Below are positions 35,475 to 44,397 of a DNA stretch of 64,000 nt, piece after piece. How positions within the stretch are numbered: the first letter of the stretch is position 1; each line of letters opens with the position of its first letter. Both the position numbers and the translations under genes were made by a program. The DNA comes from Stagnihabitans lacustris (GTDB lineage Bacteria > Pseudomonadota > Alphaproteobacteria > Rhodobacterales > Rhodobacteraceae): contig NZ_JAPDGS010000003.1 in assembly GCF_025950525.1 (NCBI RefSeq), forward strand, positions 186,001 to 250,000, written 5' to 3'. A model generated the notes under the pieces. That model was not told where the DNA came from. It made no database searches and worked only from the letters and a program-made list of their open reading frames with translations.

Positions 35475-36580
35475 CGCCCCTGCACGGCATCAAGGTCATC
35501 GAACTGGCGCGGATTCTGGCAGGCCCCTGGGCGGGCCAGACCCTGTCCGACCTGGGTGCCGAGGTGATCAAGGTCGAGGCCCCCGAAGGCGATGACACGC
35601 GCCGCTGGGGGCCTCCTTTCATCACCCATGACGGGGAAACCTCGGCCGCCTATTTTCACGCGACCAACCGGGGGAAAAGGTCCGTCACCTGCGATTTCCG
35701 CACGCCAGAGGGGCAAGAGGCCGTGCGCCGGATGATCGCCGATGCCGATGTGGTGATCGAGAATTTCAAGGTTGGCGGTCTGGCGAAATACGGGCTGGAC
35801 TATGACAGCCTGAAGGCCGTCAATCCGCGCCTGATATATTGTTCCATCACCGGGTTCGGCCAGACCGGGCCCTATGCGCATCGGGCGGGATACGACTTCA
35901 TCATCCAGGGCATGGCAGGGCTGATGTCCGTCACAGGCGCCCAGGGTGGCCAGCCGCAAAAGGTCGGCGTCGCGGTGACGGATGTCTTCACCGGTGTCTA
36001 TGCGGCGACGGCGATCCTTGCGGCGCTGGTGCAAAGGGCCACCACCGGGCAGGGCCAGCATATCGACATGGCGCTGATGGATGTGGCGACCAGTATCATG
36101 GCCAATCAGGCGATGAACTACCTGGCCACCGGAACCGCGCCGCGGATGATGGGCAATGCCCATCCGAACCTCGCGCCCTATGCGGTCTTTGATTGCGCCG
36201 ATGGCTGGATCATCCTGGCCACCGGGAACGACGGGCAATACCGCAAACTTTGCGCGCTGCTGGGCCTGGCCGATCTGGCGGAACACCCCGATTACCTGAC
36301 CAACGCGGACCGCGTGAAAAACCGCGAGACCCTGACGGCAAGCCTGACCGAGGCCACGACCCGGATGACCAAAGCCGCCCTCTTGGCCGCCTGCGAGGCG
36401 CAAGGCGTTCCCGCCGGCCCGATCAACGACCTGGCCGAGGTCTTCGCCGACCCGCAAGTGATCGCCCGCGGGTTGCAGATCGCGCCCGATGGCGTGCCGG
36501 GCGTGCGCACCCCCATCACCTTCTCGGGTGCCGATCTGGCGCTGGACCGCCCGGCCCCAAGGCTGGGCCAAGACGACTGA
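35471..36580 (+). CDS. CaiB/BaiF family CoA-transferase
   Basis: A 369-residue class III CoA-transferase. The N-terminus GIKVIELARILAGPWAGQ is diagnostic, the catalytic Asp is probably within VGVAVTDVFTGVYA, and the NRGKRSVTCDFRTPEGQE loop is typical. Such enzymes move CoA between carboxylic acids by a ternary-complex mechanism; the acceptor here is unknown. It starts at a GTG overlapping the DsbA-like stop, so three genes are coupled even though their roles look unrelated. Confidence 0.92.
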   Translation: MTPLHGIKVIELARILAGPWAGQTLSDLGAEVIKVEAPEGDDTRRWGPPFITHDGETSAAYFHATNRGKRSVTCDFRTPEGQEAVRRMIADADVVIENFKVGGLAKYGLDYDSLKAVNPRLIYCSITGFGQTGPYAHRAGYDFIIQGMAGLMSVTGAQGGQPQKVGVAVTDVFTGVYAATAILAALVQRATTGQGQHIDMALMDVATSIMANQAMNYLATGTAPRMMGNAHPNLAPYAVFDCADGWIILATGNDGQYRKLCALLGLADLAEHPDYLTNADRVKNRETLTASLTEATTRMTKAALLAACEAQGVPAGPINDLAEVFADPQVIARGLQIAPDGVPGVRTPITFSGADLALDRPAPRLGQDD

Positions 36581-36625
36581 AGGTTGACGACTGATCGGAA
36601 AAGTCGCCTTGGCGGACAGGGCAGA

Positions 36626-36710
36626 GCCTCCGGCGGGAGATATTTGCGTCAGTATGAAAGGAACGCGTCTTTCCCTTTCATGCTGACACAAATACCTCCG
36701 GGAGGGTCCG
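36626..36710. repeat. Intergenic inverted repeat, second full copy
   Basis: Arms 36636-36661 and 36674-36699 pair with three changes out of 26; one is U-G compatible in RNA, two are mismatches. Left flank CCTCCGGCGGG and right flank CTCCGGGAGGG match the 22.7-kb copy. It again lies between convergent genes (CoA-transferase and the coiled-coil membrane protein). Confidence 0.82.
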
Positions 36711-36744
36711 GGAGGGCAGCGCCCTTCCGGGGGTTCCGCCAGAG

Positions 36745-37077
36745 TTACCCTTTCCGGGCTTGCAGCTGTTCGATATAGGCCTTCAGCCCTTCACTTTCGG
36801 CGCGGGCGTCGCGCAGGCCCTCCATGGCCGCGCGCAGTTCCGCATCGGTCGAGGACAGTTGACCCAGCAACTCGGCCTCGCGGGCCTCCAGATACAGGAT
36901 CGCCTGGTCGCGGGCCTCTTCGGCCTCGTGCAGGCTTTGCGCCAGGTGGTCCATTTCCGACACATCGCCGCCCGCCACACGGGTAAAGCGCTGCAAGAGC
37001 CAATGCGCCAGCCAGCCAAGGCCAAAGGCCAGAAACAGGACGATCGCCGTCGCGAAGGTCAGTTGCATACGGTTCAT
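36745..37077 (-). CDS. Single-TM coiled-coil membrane protein
   Basis: A 110-residue protein with an N-terminal membrane segment (about residues 5-28, FATAIVLFLAFGLGWLAHWLL) followed by a long heptad-rich helix (about 40-108) predicted as coiled coil. No domain name recognised. It starts ten bases after the OmpA/BON gene stop and reads in the same direction, so it probably acts with that envelope protein, for example as a membrane anchor or spacer. Conserved pairing is inferred, not checked. Confidence 0.7.
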   Translation of the reverse strand: MNRMQLTFATAIVLFLAFGLGWLAHWLLQRFTRVAGGDVSEMDHLAQSLHEAEEARDQAILYLEAREAELLGQLSSTDAELRAAMEGLRDARAESEGLKAYIEQLQARKG

Positions 37078-37087
37078 TGCTTTATCC

Positions 37088-39019
37088 CTATTCCTGCGGA
37101 CGGCGCTGCGGGCGCGGCACCGGCTTTTGCGGCGCCAGGGGATTGCCCTTGGCGTCGACCTCGTATTGCGGCGCCGCAGCCGCCAGGCCCGCAAGGGTCT
37201 GCGTCGCGCTGCCGTCCATCAAGCGGAACTCGATGCGGCGGTTGGCCAGCCGCCCCGCCTCGGAGCCGTTGTCGGCGACCGGCACGCCCTCGCCGTAGCC
37301 CACGGCCTGCATGCCCGAGACATCGACCAACCGACCCTGCAGCGCCACCAGCACCGCCTGAGCGCGCGCCTTGGACAGGGCCTGGTTGCCCTCGGCCGAG
37401 CCCTGCGCATCGGTATGGCCGCCGATTTCCATCTTGACCGGGCCGCAGTTCTTGAGCGCCTGGGCCAGCGCATCCATCATCGCGGCGGATTCCGCGGCGA
37501 TCTCGGCTGAACCCGGGTCGAAGGCGATCTTGCGTTTCGCCATCACGGCATCGACGCGCTCCAGACACTCGGCCGGCGTGGGCAGGCCTGCCATCGGGTC
37601 CAGCGCCTTGTCATAATCCACATCGACCTTGAAGCTTTGCCCCTGGCCCAGTTTGCGTGACAGCAACTGGCTGATCCGGTCCGAAGCGGTTTTCAGCCCC
37701 GAAACCCCGGTGACTTCGACCGAATCCGCCTTGACCATCAGCATCCCGCTGTCCAGCACGGCCAGCGCGTCCAGCCCGGCAAAGACCCGCGCTGTCCAGC
37801 CTTCGGGGACCGACCCGTCCAGCACGGTCGCGACATGGACCTTGGCCCCGCCGAAATGTGCCTTGGCGGCGGCACCCACGGCCGAGGTCATGCGTTCATC
37901 CGCCAGGGGGCCGCGCAGGTCGACCTTGTGGCTTTTCGCCTCGAGTGTCGCGGTAAAGATCAGCGGCACGGCATCGGCCACGGCCTTGACCGGCATCCGG
38001 GCGGTCAGGGAAAACACCGGCGGCAGATTGGCGCGCAGATCGCCAAGGGCGGTGTCGAAGGCGGCCTGGGTCACGGTCTCGCCGGCCTCCAGCGTGATAT
38101 CGGCATCCGAGAAGGTGACTGTTCCGCCGCCCATCGCCTTGACCGCGGTGATCGCCGCCGCCGTCGCCTCGGCCCAGGACGGCGAGGGCACGCCCATGCC
38201 GACGGTGCAGGCGGTTTCCAGCCCGGCCGCGGTCAGGATGCGGGCCTTTGCGGCCTCGGTATCGGCGGAACAGGCGTCAAAGCGCGCGCCCCGTGCGTCC
38301 AGCACAAAGCGCAGGGTAAAGGGCGTCAGCACCGGGCGCGGCGCCGAAATATCGGTCGTCACCTTTAGCCCCGGGGGGGCGGCGCGCAACAGGGCCGCCT
38401 CGAACTGGCGCTTTTCGACTTCGGATTCCGCGATGGCGATGACCGACACACCCTCGGCCGAGACGGAGATTTTCGACCGCGGCAACAGGGTCAGCGCCTG
38501 GGTGCCAAAGGCAAAGGCCGCGTCCCAGCCCTCTGGGGCGGCATAGGCGGCGGTTTCCAGCATATCCATCGGCTGACCGGGCAGGGCGCGGGCGGCTTCG
38601 GTCAGGGTGTCCTTGTCGGTGCCTTCTGGCAGAAGGCCGATCAGTTGCACCCCCGTATCGCCGCGCAAGATCTCGACCGAAAAGCGCGGGGCCTGGATGA
38701 CTTCGGGCGGTGTGACCGCGATCTGGCTGTCGATGCGGCTGGGGTCGACGATCTGGCCCACCAGGTTGACGACGGCAAAACGCTGCGCCTCGGTTTGGGC
38801 GGTGCCCATCAGGGTCACGGTCAGGCCATCGGTGGCCACCGAGGCCCAGTCATGGCCCGCCGCCACCAGTTTCAGCCGCACGGCGCGTTCCGATGCGGCC
38901 TCGATTGCCTGGGACAGGCCCCAGCCCGAGGCCAGCGACACAACGGCGGCAAGGCCGAATCCCGCGACCCCCAGCCAAAGCGGAGAGAGACGGGGAGAGG
39001 TGTTCAGAATCTCGGTCAT
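37088..39019 (-). CDS. OmpA-domain protein with BON-like repeats
   Basis: A 643-residue envelope protein. One membrane anchor lies at about residues 14-36. The middle part consists of several BON-like repeats (segments such as VTLMGTAQTEAQRFAVVN and VDLRGPLADERM). The C-terminal OmpA/MotB peptidoglycan-binding domain (about 500-610) shows IEIGGHTDAQGSAEGNQAL-type residues here as MEIGGHTDAQGSAEGN and LANRRIEFRL. A Pro-rich tail ends it. It is likely anchored in the inner membrane and bound to peptidoglycan. It follows ubiA by 35 bases on the same strand. Confidence 0.85.
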   Translation of the reverse strand: MTEILNTSPRLSPLWLGVAGFGLAAVVSLASGWGLSQAIEAASERAVRLKLVAAGHDWASVATDGLTVTLMGTAQTEAQRFAVVNLVGQIVDPSRIDSQIAVTPPEVIQAPRFSVEILRGDTGVQLIGLLPEGTDKDTLTEAARALPGQPMDMLETAAYAAPEGWDAAFAFGTQALTLLPRSKISVSAEGVSVIAIAESEVEKRQFEAALLRAAPPGLKVTTDISAPRPVLTPFTLRFVLDARGARFDACSADTEAAKARILTAAGLETACTVGMGVPSPSWAEATAAAITAVKAMGGGTVTFSDADITLEAGETVTQAAFDTALGDLRANLPPVFSLTARMPVKAVADAVPLIFTATLEAKSHKVDLRGPLADERMTSAVGAAAKAHFGGAKVHVATVLDGSVPEGWTARVFAGLDALAVLDSGMLMVKADSVEVTGVSGLKTASDRISQLLSRKLGQGQSFKVDVDYDKALDPMAGLPTPAECLERVDAVMAKRKIAFDPGSAEIAAESAAMMDALAQALKNCGPVKMEIGGHTDAQGSAEGNQALSKARAQAVLVALQGRLVDVSGMQAVGYGEGVPVADNGSEAGRLANRRIEFRLMDGSATQTLAGLAAAAPQYEVDAKGNPLAPQKPVPRPQRRPQE

Positions 39020-39054
39020 TCCCGCTGCTTAGCCTTGGGGGGGCATGGGATCAA

Positions 39055-40044
39055 TCAAAGCGCGGCGGCGGCGGCAAGAAACAGCGCAACGATCAGCCCG
39101 CCATCCCGGCTGGATCGAAAGGCGCGCAGGCAAGAGGCGGGGTCGTCAAGGTTCAGCCGCTGCATCGTCCAGGTCATATGCCAGCCAAAGGCCCAGATGC
39201 CCCCCAGCGCCAGCACCAGCTTGATCATGTCGGTCTGCCCCAGCAAAGCCACCAGCACCGCCATCCCCAAAAGCCCCATGGTCAGCCCCATGAAGCCGCG
39301 CAGCCAGGTGCGGGTCTTGTCACCAAACAGGCGCGCGGTGGATTTCACCCCGATCAGCGCGTCATCCTCGCGGTCCTGATGGGCATAGATCGTGTCATAC
39401 CACAGCGTCCAGGTGATCCCCGCCGCATAGAGCAGCACCGGCGCCACCGACAGCGCCCCGCCATGCGCGGCCCAGGCCAAAAGCGCGCCCCAGTTGAAGG
39501 CGAGGCCCAGGAAGGCTTGCGGCCACCAGGTAAAGCGTTTGGCAAAGGGATAGATCGCGACCAAGGCCAGCGACGCCACACCCAGCCCAATCGAGGCCCA
39601 GTTGTAGCTGAACAGGATCACCGCGCCCAAGGCCGCCTGCACCGCCATCCAGACCAGCGCCCCCCTGACCGTCACCGCGCCCGAGGGCAGCGGGCGGCTG
39701 CGCGTCCGCGCCACCTGCGCGTCGATATGGCGGTCGGTGATGTCGTTCCAGGTGCAGCCCGCGCCGCGCATCACAAAGGCGCCTATCCCGCAGGACAGCG
39801 CCAGCCACAGGTCCCACAGACGGAACCCATCCACCATCGCGGCCAAAGCGATCCCCCACAGGCAGGGGATGAACAAAAGCCAGGTCCCGATGGGCCGATC
39901 CGCCCGCGACAGCCGCAACCAGGGCTTGACCGCCACAGGCGCATACAGGTCGACCCAGTTGTCTTTTGGCGCATCCGAAACTGGGGTTTCTGGAACGGGG
40001 GTTTCTGGAACGGGGGCCTCTGGCATTTTCGACATTCCGGACAT
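39055..40044 (-). CDS. ubiA: 4-hydroxybenzoate polyprenyltransferase
   Basis: A 329-residue membrane prenyltransferase of ubiquinone synthesis. The first Asp-rich motif is WNDITDRHID (N100-D108) and the second lies in DTIYAHQDREDD; about eight or nine membrane helices are visible. The N-terminus carries an unusual roughly 25-residue Pro/Glu/Thr tail with PVPET repeated; the DNA there (about 39985-40021) is a tandem 15-bp repeat of TTTCTGGAACGGGGG type, likely prone to length change. The start is divergent from rsmE with only 12 bases between, and downstream Mets could be used. Confidence 0.93.
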   Translation of the reverse strand: MSGMSKMPEAPVPETPVPETPVSDAPKDNWVDLYAPVAVKPWLRLSRADRPIGTWLLFIPCLWGIALAAMVDGFRLWDLWLALSCGIGAFVMRGAGCTWNDITDRHIDAQVARTRSRPLPSGAVTVRGALVWMAVQAALGAVILFSYNWASIGLGVASLALVAIYPFAKRFTWWPQAFLGLAFNWGALLAWAAHGGALSVAPVLLYAAGITWTLWYDTIYAHQDREDDALIGVKSTARLFGDKTRTWLRGFMGLTMGLLGMAVLVALLGQTDMIKLVLALGGIWAFGWHMTWTMQRLNLDDPASCLRAFRSSRDGGLIVALFLAAAAAL

Positions 40045-40056
40045 AGGTTCCCTGAC

Positions 40057-40776
40057 ATGACAGAGGCAAAGATCAGGCTGTATCTAGACCAGCCCCTTGC
40101 TCCGGGGCAAGCTTTGCCCTTGGGCGAGGCTCAGGCGAATTACCTGTTCAACGTCATGCGGCTTGGGAAAGACGCCTTGGTCAAGGTGTTCAACGGCCGT
40201 GACGGTGAATGGCTGGCCCGCGTCGAACATGCGGCCAAAAGGAATGGCATCCTGCGGGCCGAGGTCCAGACCGCGCCCCTGATACCGCCCCCGGACCTGT
40301 GGCTGATCTTCGCACCGATCCGCAAGGCGCGCTGCGATTTCATCGTGGAAAAGGCAGTCGAACTGGGTGTGGCGCGGTTGGTGCCGGTGCAGACCCGCTT
40401 TACCAACGAACGCTTCCGCGAGGACAAGGCCGAGGCCCATGCCATCGAGGCGGCCGAACAATGCGAGGCGACCTTTGTGCCGCCGGTCGACCGGCTGCAG
40501 CCATTCGAGCGCCTTTTGGCCGCCTGGGACCCCGCCCGCCGCATCCTGTGGGCGGATGAGGGGCTGCAGGGCCAGGCCGCGATGCTGGCGGCGGCTCCGG
40601 GGCCTTGGGCCGTGCTGATCGGCCCCGAGGGCGGCTTTGCCCCCGAAGAGCGCGACCGCCTGCGCGCCTGTGATTTCGTCACGCCGATTTCTTTGGGCCC
40701 GCGTATCCTGCGTGCCGATACGGCGGCGGTGGCGGCCCTGACGCTGTGGCAATCCACCCTGGGAGACTGGCGATGA
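40057..40776 (+). CDS. rsmE: 16S rRNA m3U1498 methyltransferase
   Basis: A 239-residue SPOUT-class methyltransferase that methylates U1498 of 16S rRNA. Family features are the N-terminal PUA-like part (YLFNVMRLGKDALVKVFNG), the KARCDFIVEKAVELGV helix, and the knot region VLIGPEGGFAPEERD and SLGPRILRADTA. It overlaps the next gene by ATGA. Confidence 0.95.
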   Translation: MTEAKIRLYLDQPLAPGQALPLGEAQANYLFNVMRLGKDALVKVFNGRDGEWLARVEHAAKRNGILRAEVQTAPLIPPPDLWLIFAPIRKARCDFIVEKAVELGVARLVPVQTRFTNERFREDKAEAHAIEAAEQCEATFVPPVDRLQPFERLLAAWDPARRILWADEGLQGQAAMLAAAPGPWAVLIGPEGGFAPEERDRLRACDFVTPISLGPRILRADTAAVAALTLWQSTLGDWR

Positions 40777-41279
40777 CCCCCGCCCTGAAGCGCCACCGCG
40801 AGACCATCGGCGCCATGGCCATCGCCCTTCTGGGGCTTTGGGTCGCGGCCCAGGGCGGGCTGATCCTGATCCCGCTGGGCCTGTTGATCGCGGCCTTGGG
40901 CGCGGCTCTGGCCGTCACCGCATGGCGCCGGGCGCGGTTCACCCAAGGCGTCCATGCGCCGGGCATGGTAGAGCTTGACGAGGGCCAGGTGGGCTATCTC
41001 TCGCCCGAGATGGGGGGGTATCTGTCGCTGAACGACCTGACGGAAATCCGCCTGATGACGGTGCGCGGCACGCGGATGTGGCGGTTGAAACAGGCCGATG
41101 GTCAGGCGCTGCTGATCCCGGTCGATGCGGCGGGGGCGGATCGGCTGTTTGACGCCTTTGCCAACCTGCCGGGGCTGGATACGGCGGCCCTGGTGGCCGC
41201 GCTGGACAGCCCGCCGCCCGAAAACCTGGCCGAAGCGCGGGTGATCTGGCGCCGTCAGGCCACGCTTGGCCCGCGATGA
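40773..41279 (+). CDS. Two-TM membrane protein of unknown function
   Basis: A 168-residue protein with two close hydrophobic segments at about residues 13-28 and 30-48, then a soluble domain (MVELDEGQVGYLSPEMGGYLSLNDLTEIRL...) that looks beta-rich and PH-like. No named family recalled. Coupled to rsmE by a four-base overlap; gshA follows 89 bases later on the same strand, so the three may share a transcript. Confidence 0.72.
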   Translation: MTPALKRHRETIGAMAIALLGLWVAAQGGLILIPLGLLIAALGAALAVTAWRRARFTQGVHAPGMVELDEGQVGYLSPEMGGYLSLNDLTEIRLMTVRGTRMWRLKQADGQALLIPVDAAGADRLFDAFANLPGLDTAALVAALDSPPPENLAEARVIWRRQATLGPR

Positions 41280-41368
41280 CCTTTCGTGATGGCAAATTCT
41301 CTGGCCTTGACTTGATCGTCTGGTCAATACACCTCTAGCGCCTCAGTTTTGGAAGAAGGTTCTGCCAG

Positions 41369-42715
41369 ATGTCGATTCCTCAATCCGGTGGTGGCACCAT
41401 CGAAAGCTTCGACCAACTGGCCGAGCTTGTGGCCTCGGGCTGCAAACCGAAATCCGATTGGCGCATCGGCACCGAGCATGAGAAGTTCGGGTTTCTGACC
41501 GACACCCATGCGCCGCTGCCCTATGCCGGCGACCGGTCGATCTCGGCCCTGTTTGCCGGGCTTGAGGCGCAGTATGGCTGGCAACCGATGCGCGAGGCGG
41601 GCAATATCATCGGCCTGGCGCGGGAAGGGGCGACGATCTCGCTGGAACCCGGCGGCCAGTTCGAGCTTTCGGGCGCGGCGGTTGAAAACCTGAACCAGAC
41701 CGATGCAGAGTTGCTGAACCACCTTTCGGAGGTGCGCTCGCTGGCCGAGCCTTTGGGCATCGGTTTCATGGGGATCGGCGCCGCACCGGAGTGGAGCGAG
41801 GCCACGATGCCGGTCATGCCCAAGGGCCGGTATCGGCTGATGACCGACTATATGGGGCGTGTGGGCACCCATGGCACCCAGATGATGTATCGGACCTGCA
41901 CGACCCAGGTCAATCTGGACTACAGTTCCGAGGCCGATATGGTCAAAAAGCTGCGGGTGGCGATTGCGCTGCAGCCGGTGGCGACGGCTTTGTTCGCCTC
42001 CAGTCCGTTTTTCGACGGGGCGAAGAACGGCCACCAATCCTGGCGTTCGCGCATCTGGCGGGGCTTGGACAATTCGCGCACGGGGATGCTGCCCTTTGCC
42101 TTCCAGTCGGGGATGGGCTTTCAGGCCTATGTCGATTGGGTCCTGGATGTGCCGATGTATTTCGTCTACCGCGACGGGAAATATATCAACGCCCTGGGTC
42201 AGTCGTTCCGCGATTTCCTTGCGGGCAAGCTGCCCGCGCTTCCGGGCGAAAAGCCCACCCTGTCGGATTGGGCCGACCACATGACCACCGTCTTCCCCGA
42301 GGCCCGGGTGAAGAAATACATCGAGATGCGCGGCGCCGATTGCGGAGACGCCGCCCATATCACCGCGCTGCCGGCCTATTGGGTCGGTCTGATGTATGAC
42401 GATGCGGCGCTGGATGCCGCCTGGGACCTGGTCAAGGCGCTGGACGCCGACCAACGCGAGGCCCTGCGCGTCGCAGCCTCCGTCTCGGGCCTGAAGGCCC
42501 AGGTGGACGACGTCAAGCTGATCGACCTGGCCCGCGCCACGGTCGCGCTGTCCCATGCCGGGCTGGCGGCACGGGGCCTGGACGAACAACGCTTCCTCGC
42601 GCCGCTGGTGAAGACCCTTGCCAAGGAAGAGACCCAGGCCGACCGCTGGCTGAAGCTTTATGACGGCGAATGGGGCGGGAGCCTGGCGCCGATCTATGAG
42701 GCGGCGAGTCTCTAG
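41369..42715 (+). CDS. gshA: Glutamate-cysteine ligase (plant/alphaproteobacterial type)
   Basis: A 448-residue GCS2-family enzyme that makes gamma-glutamylcysteine, the first step to glutathione. Diagnostic segments are DWRIGTEHEKFGF, SLEPGGQFELSGA, and YRTCTTQVNLDYSSEADM. The ATG has a weak ribosome site. GSH is the cofactor of AdhC, encoded earlier in the window. The rsmE-gshA adjacency is common in Rhodobacteraceae. Confidence 0.95.
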   Translation: MSIPQSGGGTIESFDQLAELVASGCKPKSDWRIGTEHEKFGFLTDTHAPLPYAGDRSISALFAGLEAQYGWQPMREAGNIIGLAREGATISLEPGGQFELSGAAVENLNQTDAELLNHLSEVRSLAEPLGIGFMGIGAAPEWSEATMPVMPKGRYRLMTDYMGRVGTHGTQMMYRTCTTQVNLDYSSEADMVKKLRVAIALQPVATALFASSPFFDGAKNGHQSWRSRIWRGLDNSRTGMLPFAFQSGMGFQAYVDWVLDVPMYFVYRDGKYINALGQSFRDFLAGKLPALPGEKPTLSDWADHMTTVFPEARVKKYIEMRGADCGDAAHITALPAYWVGLMYDDAALDAAWDLVKALDADQREALRVAASVSGLKAQVDDVKLIDLARATVALSHAGLAARGLDEQRFLAPLVKTLAKEETQADRWLKLYDGEWGGSLAPIYEAASL

Positions 42716-42802
42716 ACGGCTTTGCAGAGGCGGTCAGCCAAACTTTTGCCGGATTGGACATGTTACCTGCCGGAGTTGACCTCTGGCAGAAAGCATTGAT
42801 CC

Positions 42803-43303
42803 ATGAAGAAACATGATGCCTTGAACCTTCTTGCTTCGGCCAAGAAAGGCGTCCCAAGCAAAACGGTTGATGGAATTGCTGTCCCGTTCCTGGGGGACAT
42901 CCGTCTGCCGATTACCTTTTTCGCGGAAGACATCGAGCTTGATCTTGCGGCAGATGCGATCGTCGCATTCTGCGCAACCTCTCCTGCAATGCGTGCAACC
43001 ATCCAGGAGCATTTGTTCAAGGCAGCGCAGAAATCCTTCGAGGACAACGCCTTCGATTTCAAAACCCCACAGGACCAAATCGACGAGTCCTCCGAAAGCT
43101 CGGGTCGGTTCACGGGAGCCAAGGTGCCGACCGCCTCTGAGCAAATCTGGCTGCTTGTGGACTTGACCAGCATCCATATCGAACCCAGCTGGAAACATAA
43201 CAATCAGCATGTCCTGAGGGTCAACGGGGAATGCGCCTGGGATTGCGAACACGGCGTCGAGGTGACGTTTGCCGCGAATGGCAGCCTCGTCGGAGCCAAA
43301 TAA
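42803..43303 (+). CDS. DUF6985-like protein
   Basis: A 166-residue soluble protein. The C-terminal HVLRVNGECAWDCEHGVEVTF segment and the internal VPFLGDIRLPITFF match what I remember of DUF6985, a domain found in scattered bacterial proteins including possible immunity proteins of contact-dependent toxin systems. G+C is visibly lower than in neighbours and codon use is more relaxed, suggesting recent transfer. No toxin gene is adjacent. It ends in a repeat copy convergent with the LysR gene. Confidence 0.62.
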   Translation: MKKHDALNLLASAKKGVPSKTVDGIAVPFLGDIRLPITFFAEDIELDLAADAIVAFCATSPAMRATIQEHLFKAAQKSFEDNAFDFKTPQDQIDESSESSGRFTGAKVPTASEQIWLLVDLTSIHIEPSWKHNNQHVLRVNGECAWDCEHGVEVTFAANGSLVGAK

Positions 43304-43348
43304 GGCCCGCTGACGTTCGGTCTGAACGACCGCATTGTCCCGCCCCCC

Positions 43349-43396
43349 CTTTCATCTGTTCAAAAACATCCCGGAGGTCAGGGGGCAGCGCCCCCT
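43349..43396. repeat. Degenerate intergenic repeat plus short palindrome
   Basis: CTTTCATCTGTTCAAAAACA then TCCCGGAGG (43349-43377) is a variant of the repeat family. It is followed by AGGGGGC-AGC-GCCCCCT (43380-43396), a perfect seven-base stem that overlaps the LysR stop. Again in a convergent gap. Confidence 0.6.
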
Positions 43397-44307
43397 GGGC
43401 TTTCCACCGGAGCCTGCGCCAAAAGCCAATCGCGCACTTCCAAAGCCGCCCCGCTCATCACCCGGTCTTTCGGCCAGATGACGTGAAAGCTCTTCCCCGT
43501 CACCAAGGCATGATCGGTCAGCCGCACCAGCACCCCCTTGGCCACCAAGCCCTCGACCAGGTGGCGCCATCCCAGCGCCACGCCTTGCCCCTCGATCACC
43601 GCTTGGATCACCAGCACATAATCGTTGATCGACAGGCCCTGCGGCACCAGGCGCCGCGCTACGCCGAGCGATCCGAACCAATCCCCCCAAGTCGCGGCCT
43701 GGCGGAAGGGCTCTTCCAGGTGGATCAACTGGTGGGCCAAAAGCCCCTCCACCGAGGGCGCCTGATGCCGGGCCGCATAACCCGCGCCGCAGACCGGAAA
43801 GATCTCTTCTGGCGCCAAGGGGGCCGCCTGATACTGCGGCCAATCGCGCGCCATGCCCCCGCGCACCCCCAGGGGAATCCCCTCGCCCAAAAGGTCCAGG
43901 TCGCGGTCGGCGGTCTGGATGCGCAGATCGACCGCAGGAAGCGCCGCCCGAAAGGCCTCCATCCGCGGCACCATCCAATAGGCGGCAAAGGCAGTCGAAC
44001 AGGACAGGGTCACATGGCTGCCGCTGGCAGAGGCGCGCAGGCTTTGGGCCGACCGCTGGATATGGCTTAGCCCGATGGTCACATCGGCATGAAAGCGGGC
44101 GCCTGCCTCGGAGAGCCGCACCCTCCGGTATTCGCGCAGGAACAGCGCGTGGCCCAACTGCGCCTCCAGCCGCGCCACGGCATAGGACACCGCCGCCTGG
44201 GTCATCCCCAGCTCCCGCCCCGCAGCCGAAAAGCTTTGCAGCCGACCCGCGGCCTCGAACACGGTCAGACTGCCCAAAGAGGGCACAAGGCGGCGCAGGG
44301 GTTCCAT
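43378..44307 (-). CDS. LysR-type transcriptional regulator (GcvA-like)
   Basis: A 309-residue LTTR. The N-terminal winged helix is at about 8-65 (SLTVFEAAGRLQSFSAAGRELGMTQAAVSYAV); the effector domain follows with the GcvA-like FLREYRRVRLSEAGARF and CGAGYAARH segments. It is divergent from the mttB gene with 90 bases between, the usual layout for an LTTR controlling its neighbour. The effector is unknown but may be a methylated amine. Confidence 0.9.
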   Translation of the reverse strand: MEPLRRLVPSLGSLTVFEAAGRLQSFSAAGRELGMTQAAVSYAVARLEAQLGHALFLREYRRVRLSEAGARFHADVTIGLSHIQRSAQSLRASASGSHVTLSCSTAFAAYWMVPRMEAFRAALPAVDLRIQTADRDLDLLGEGIPLGVRGGMARDWPQYQAAPLAPEEIFPVCGAGYAARHQAPSVEGLLAHQLIHLEEPFRQAATWGDWFGSLGVARRLVPQGLSINDYVLVIQAVIEGQGVALGWRHLVEGLVAKGVLVRLTDHALVTGKSFHVIWPKDRVMSGAALEVRDWLLAQAPVESPGGAAP

Positions 44308-44326
44308 GAACTCAGCTTATCAAGTC

Positions 44327-44339
44327 GAAAAGAATTTTC
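44327..44339. promoter_or_regulatory. Candidate LysR operator in the mttB promoter region
   Basis: GAAAA-GAA-TTTTC is a perfect 5-3-5 inverted repeat in the 90-base gap between the LysR and mttB starts, 20 bases from the LysR ATG. Two CTTATCA direct repeats (44315 and 44384 areas) flank it. It is the most obvious symmetric site there; binding is not shown. Confidence 0.45.
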
Positions 44340-44397
44340 CAGCGTTACGGGCCTGCGCCGCGCCCCTATCCTGCGGGGAACTTATCAGGAGGATGCC

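Noticed and set aside
41300..41335. Strong sigma-70 promoter before gshA (TTGACT and AATACA)
   Set aside because: The spacing between the two hexamers is about 13 bases, too short for a normal promoter.
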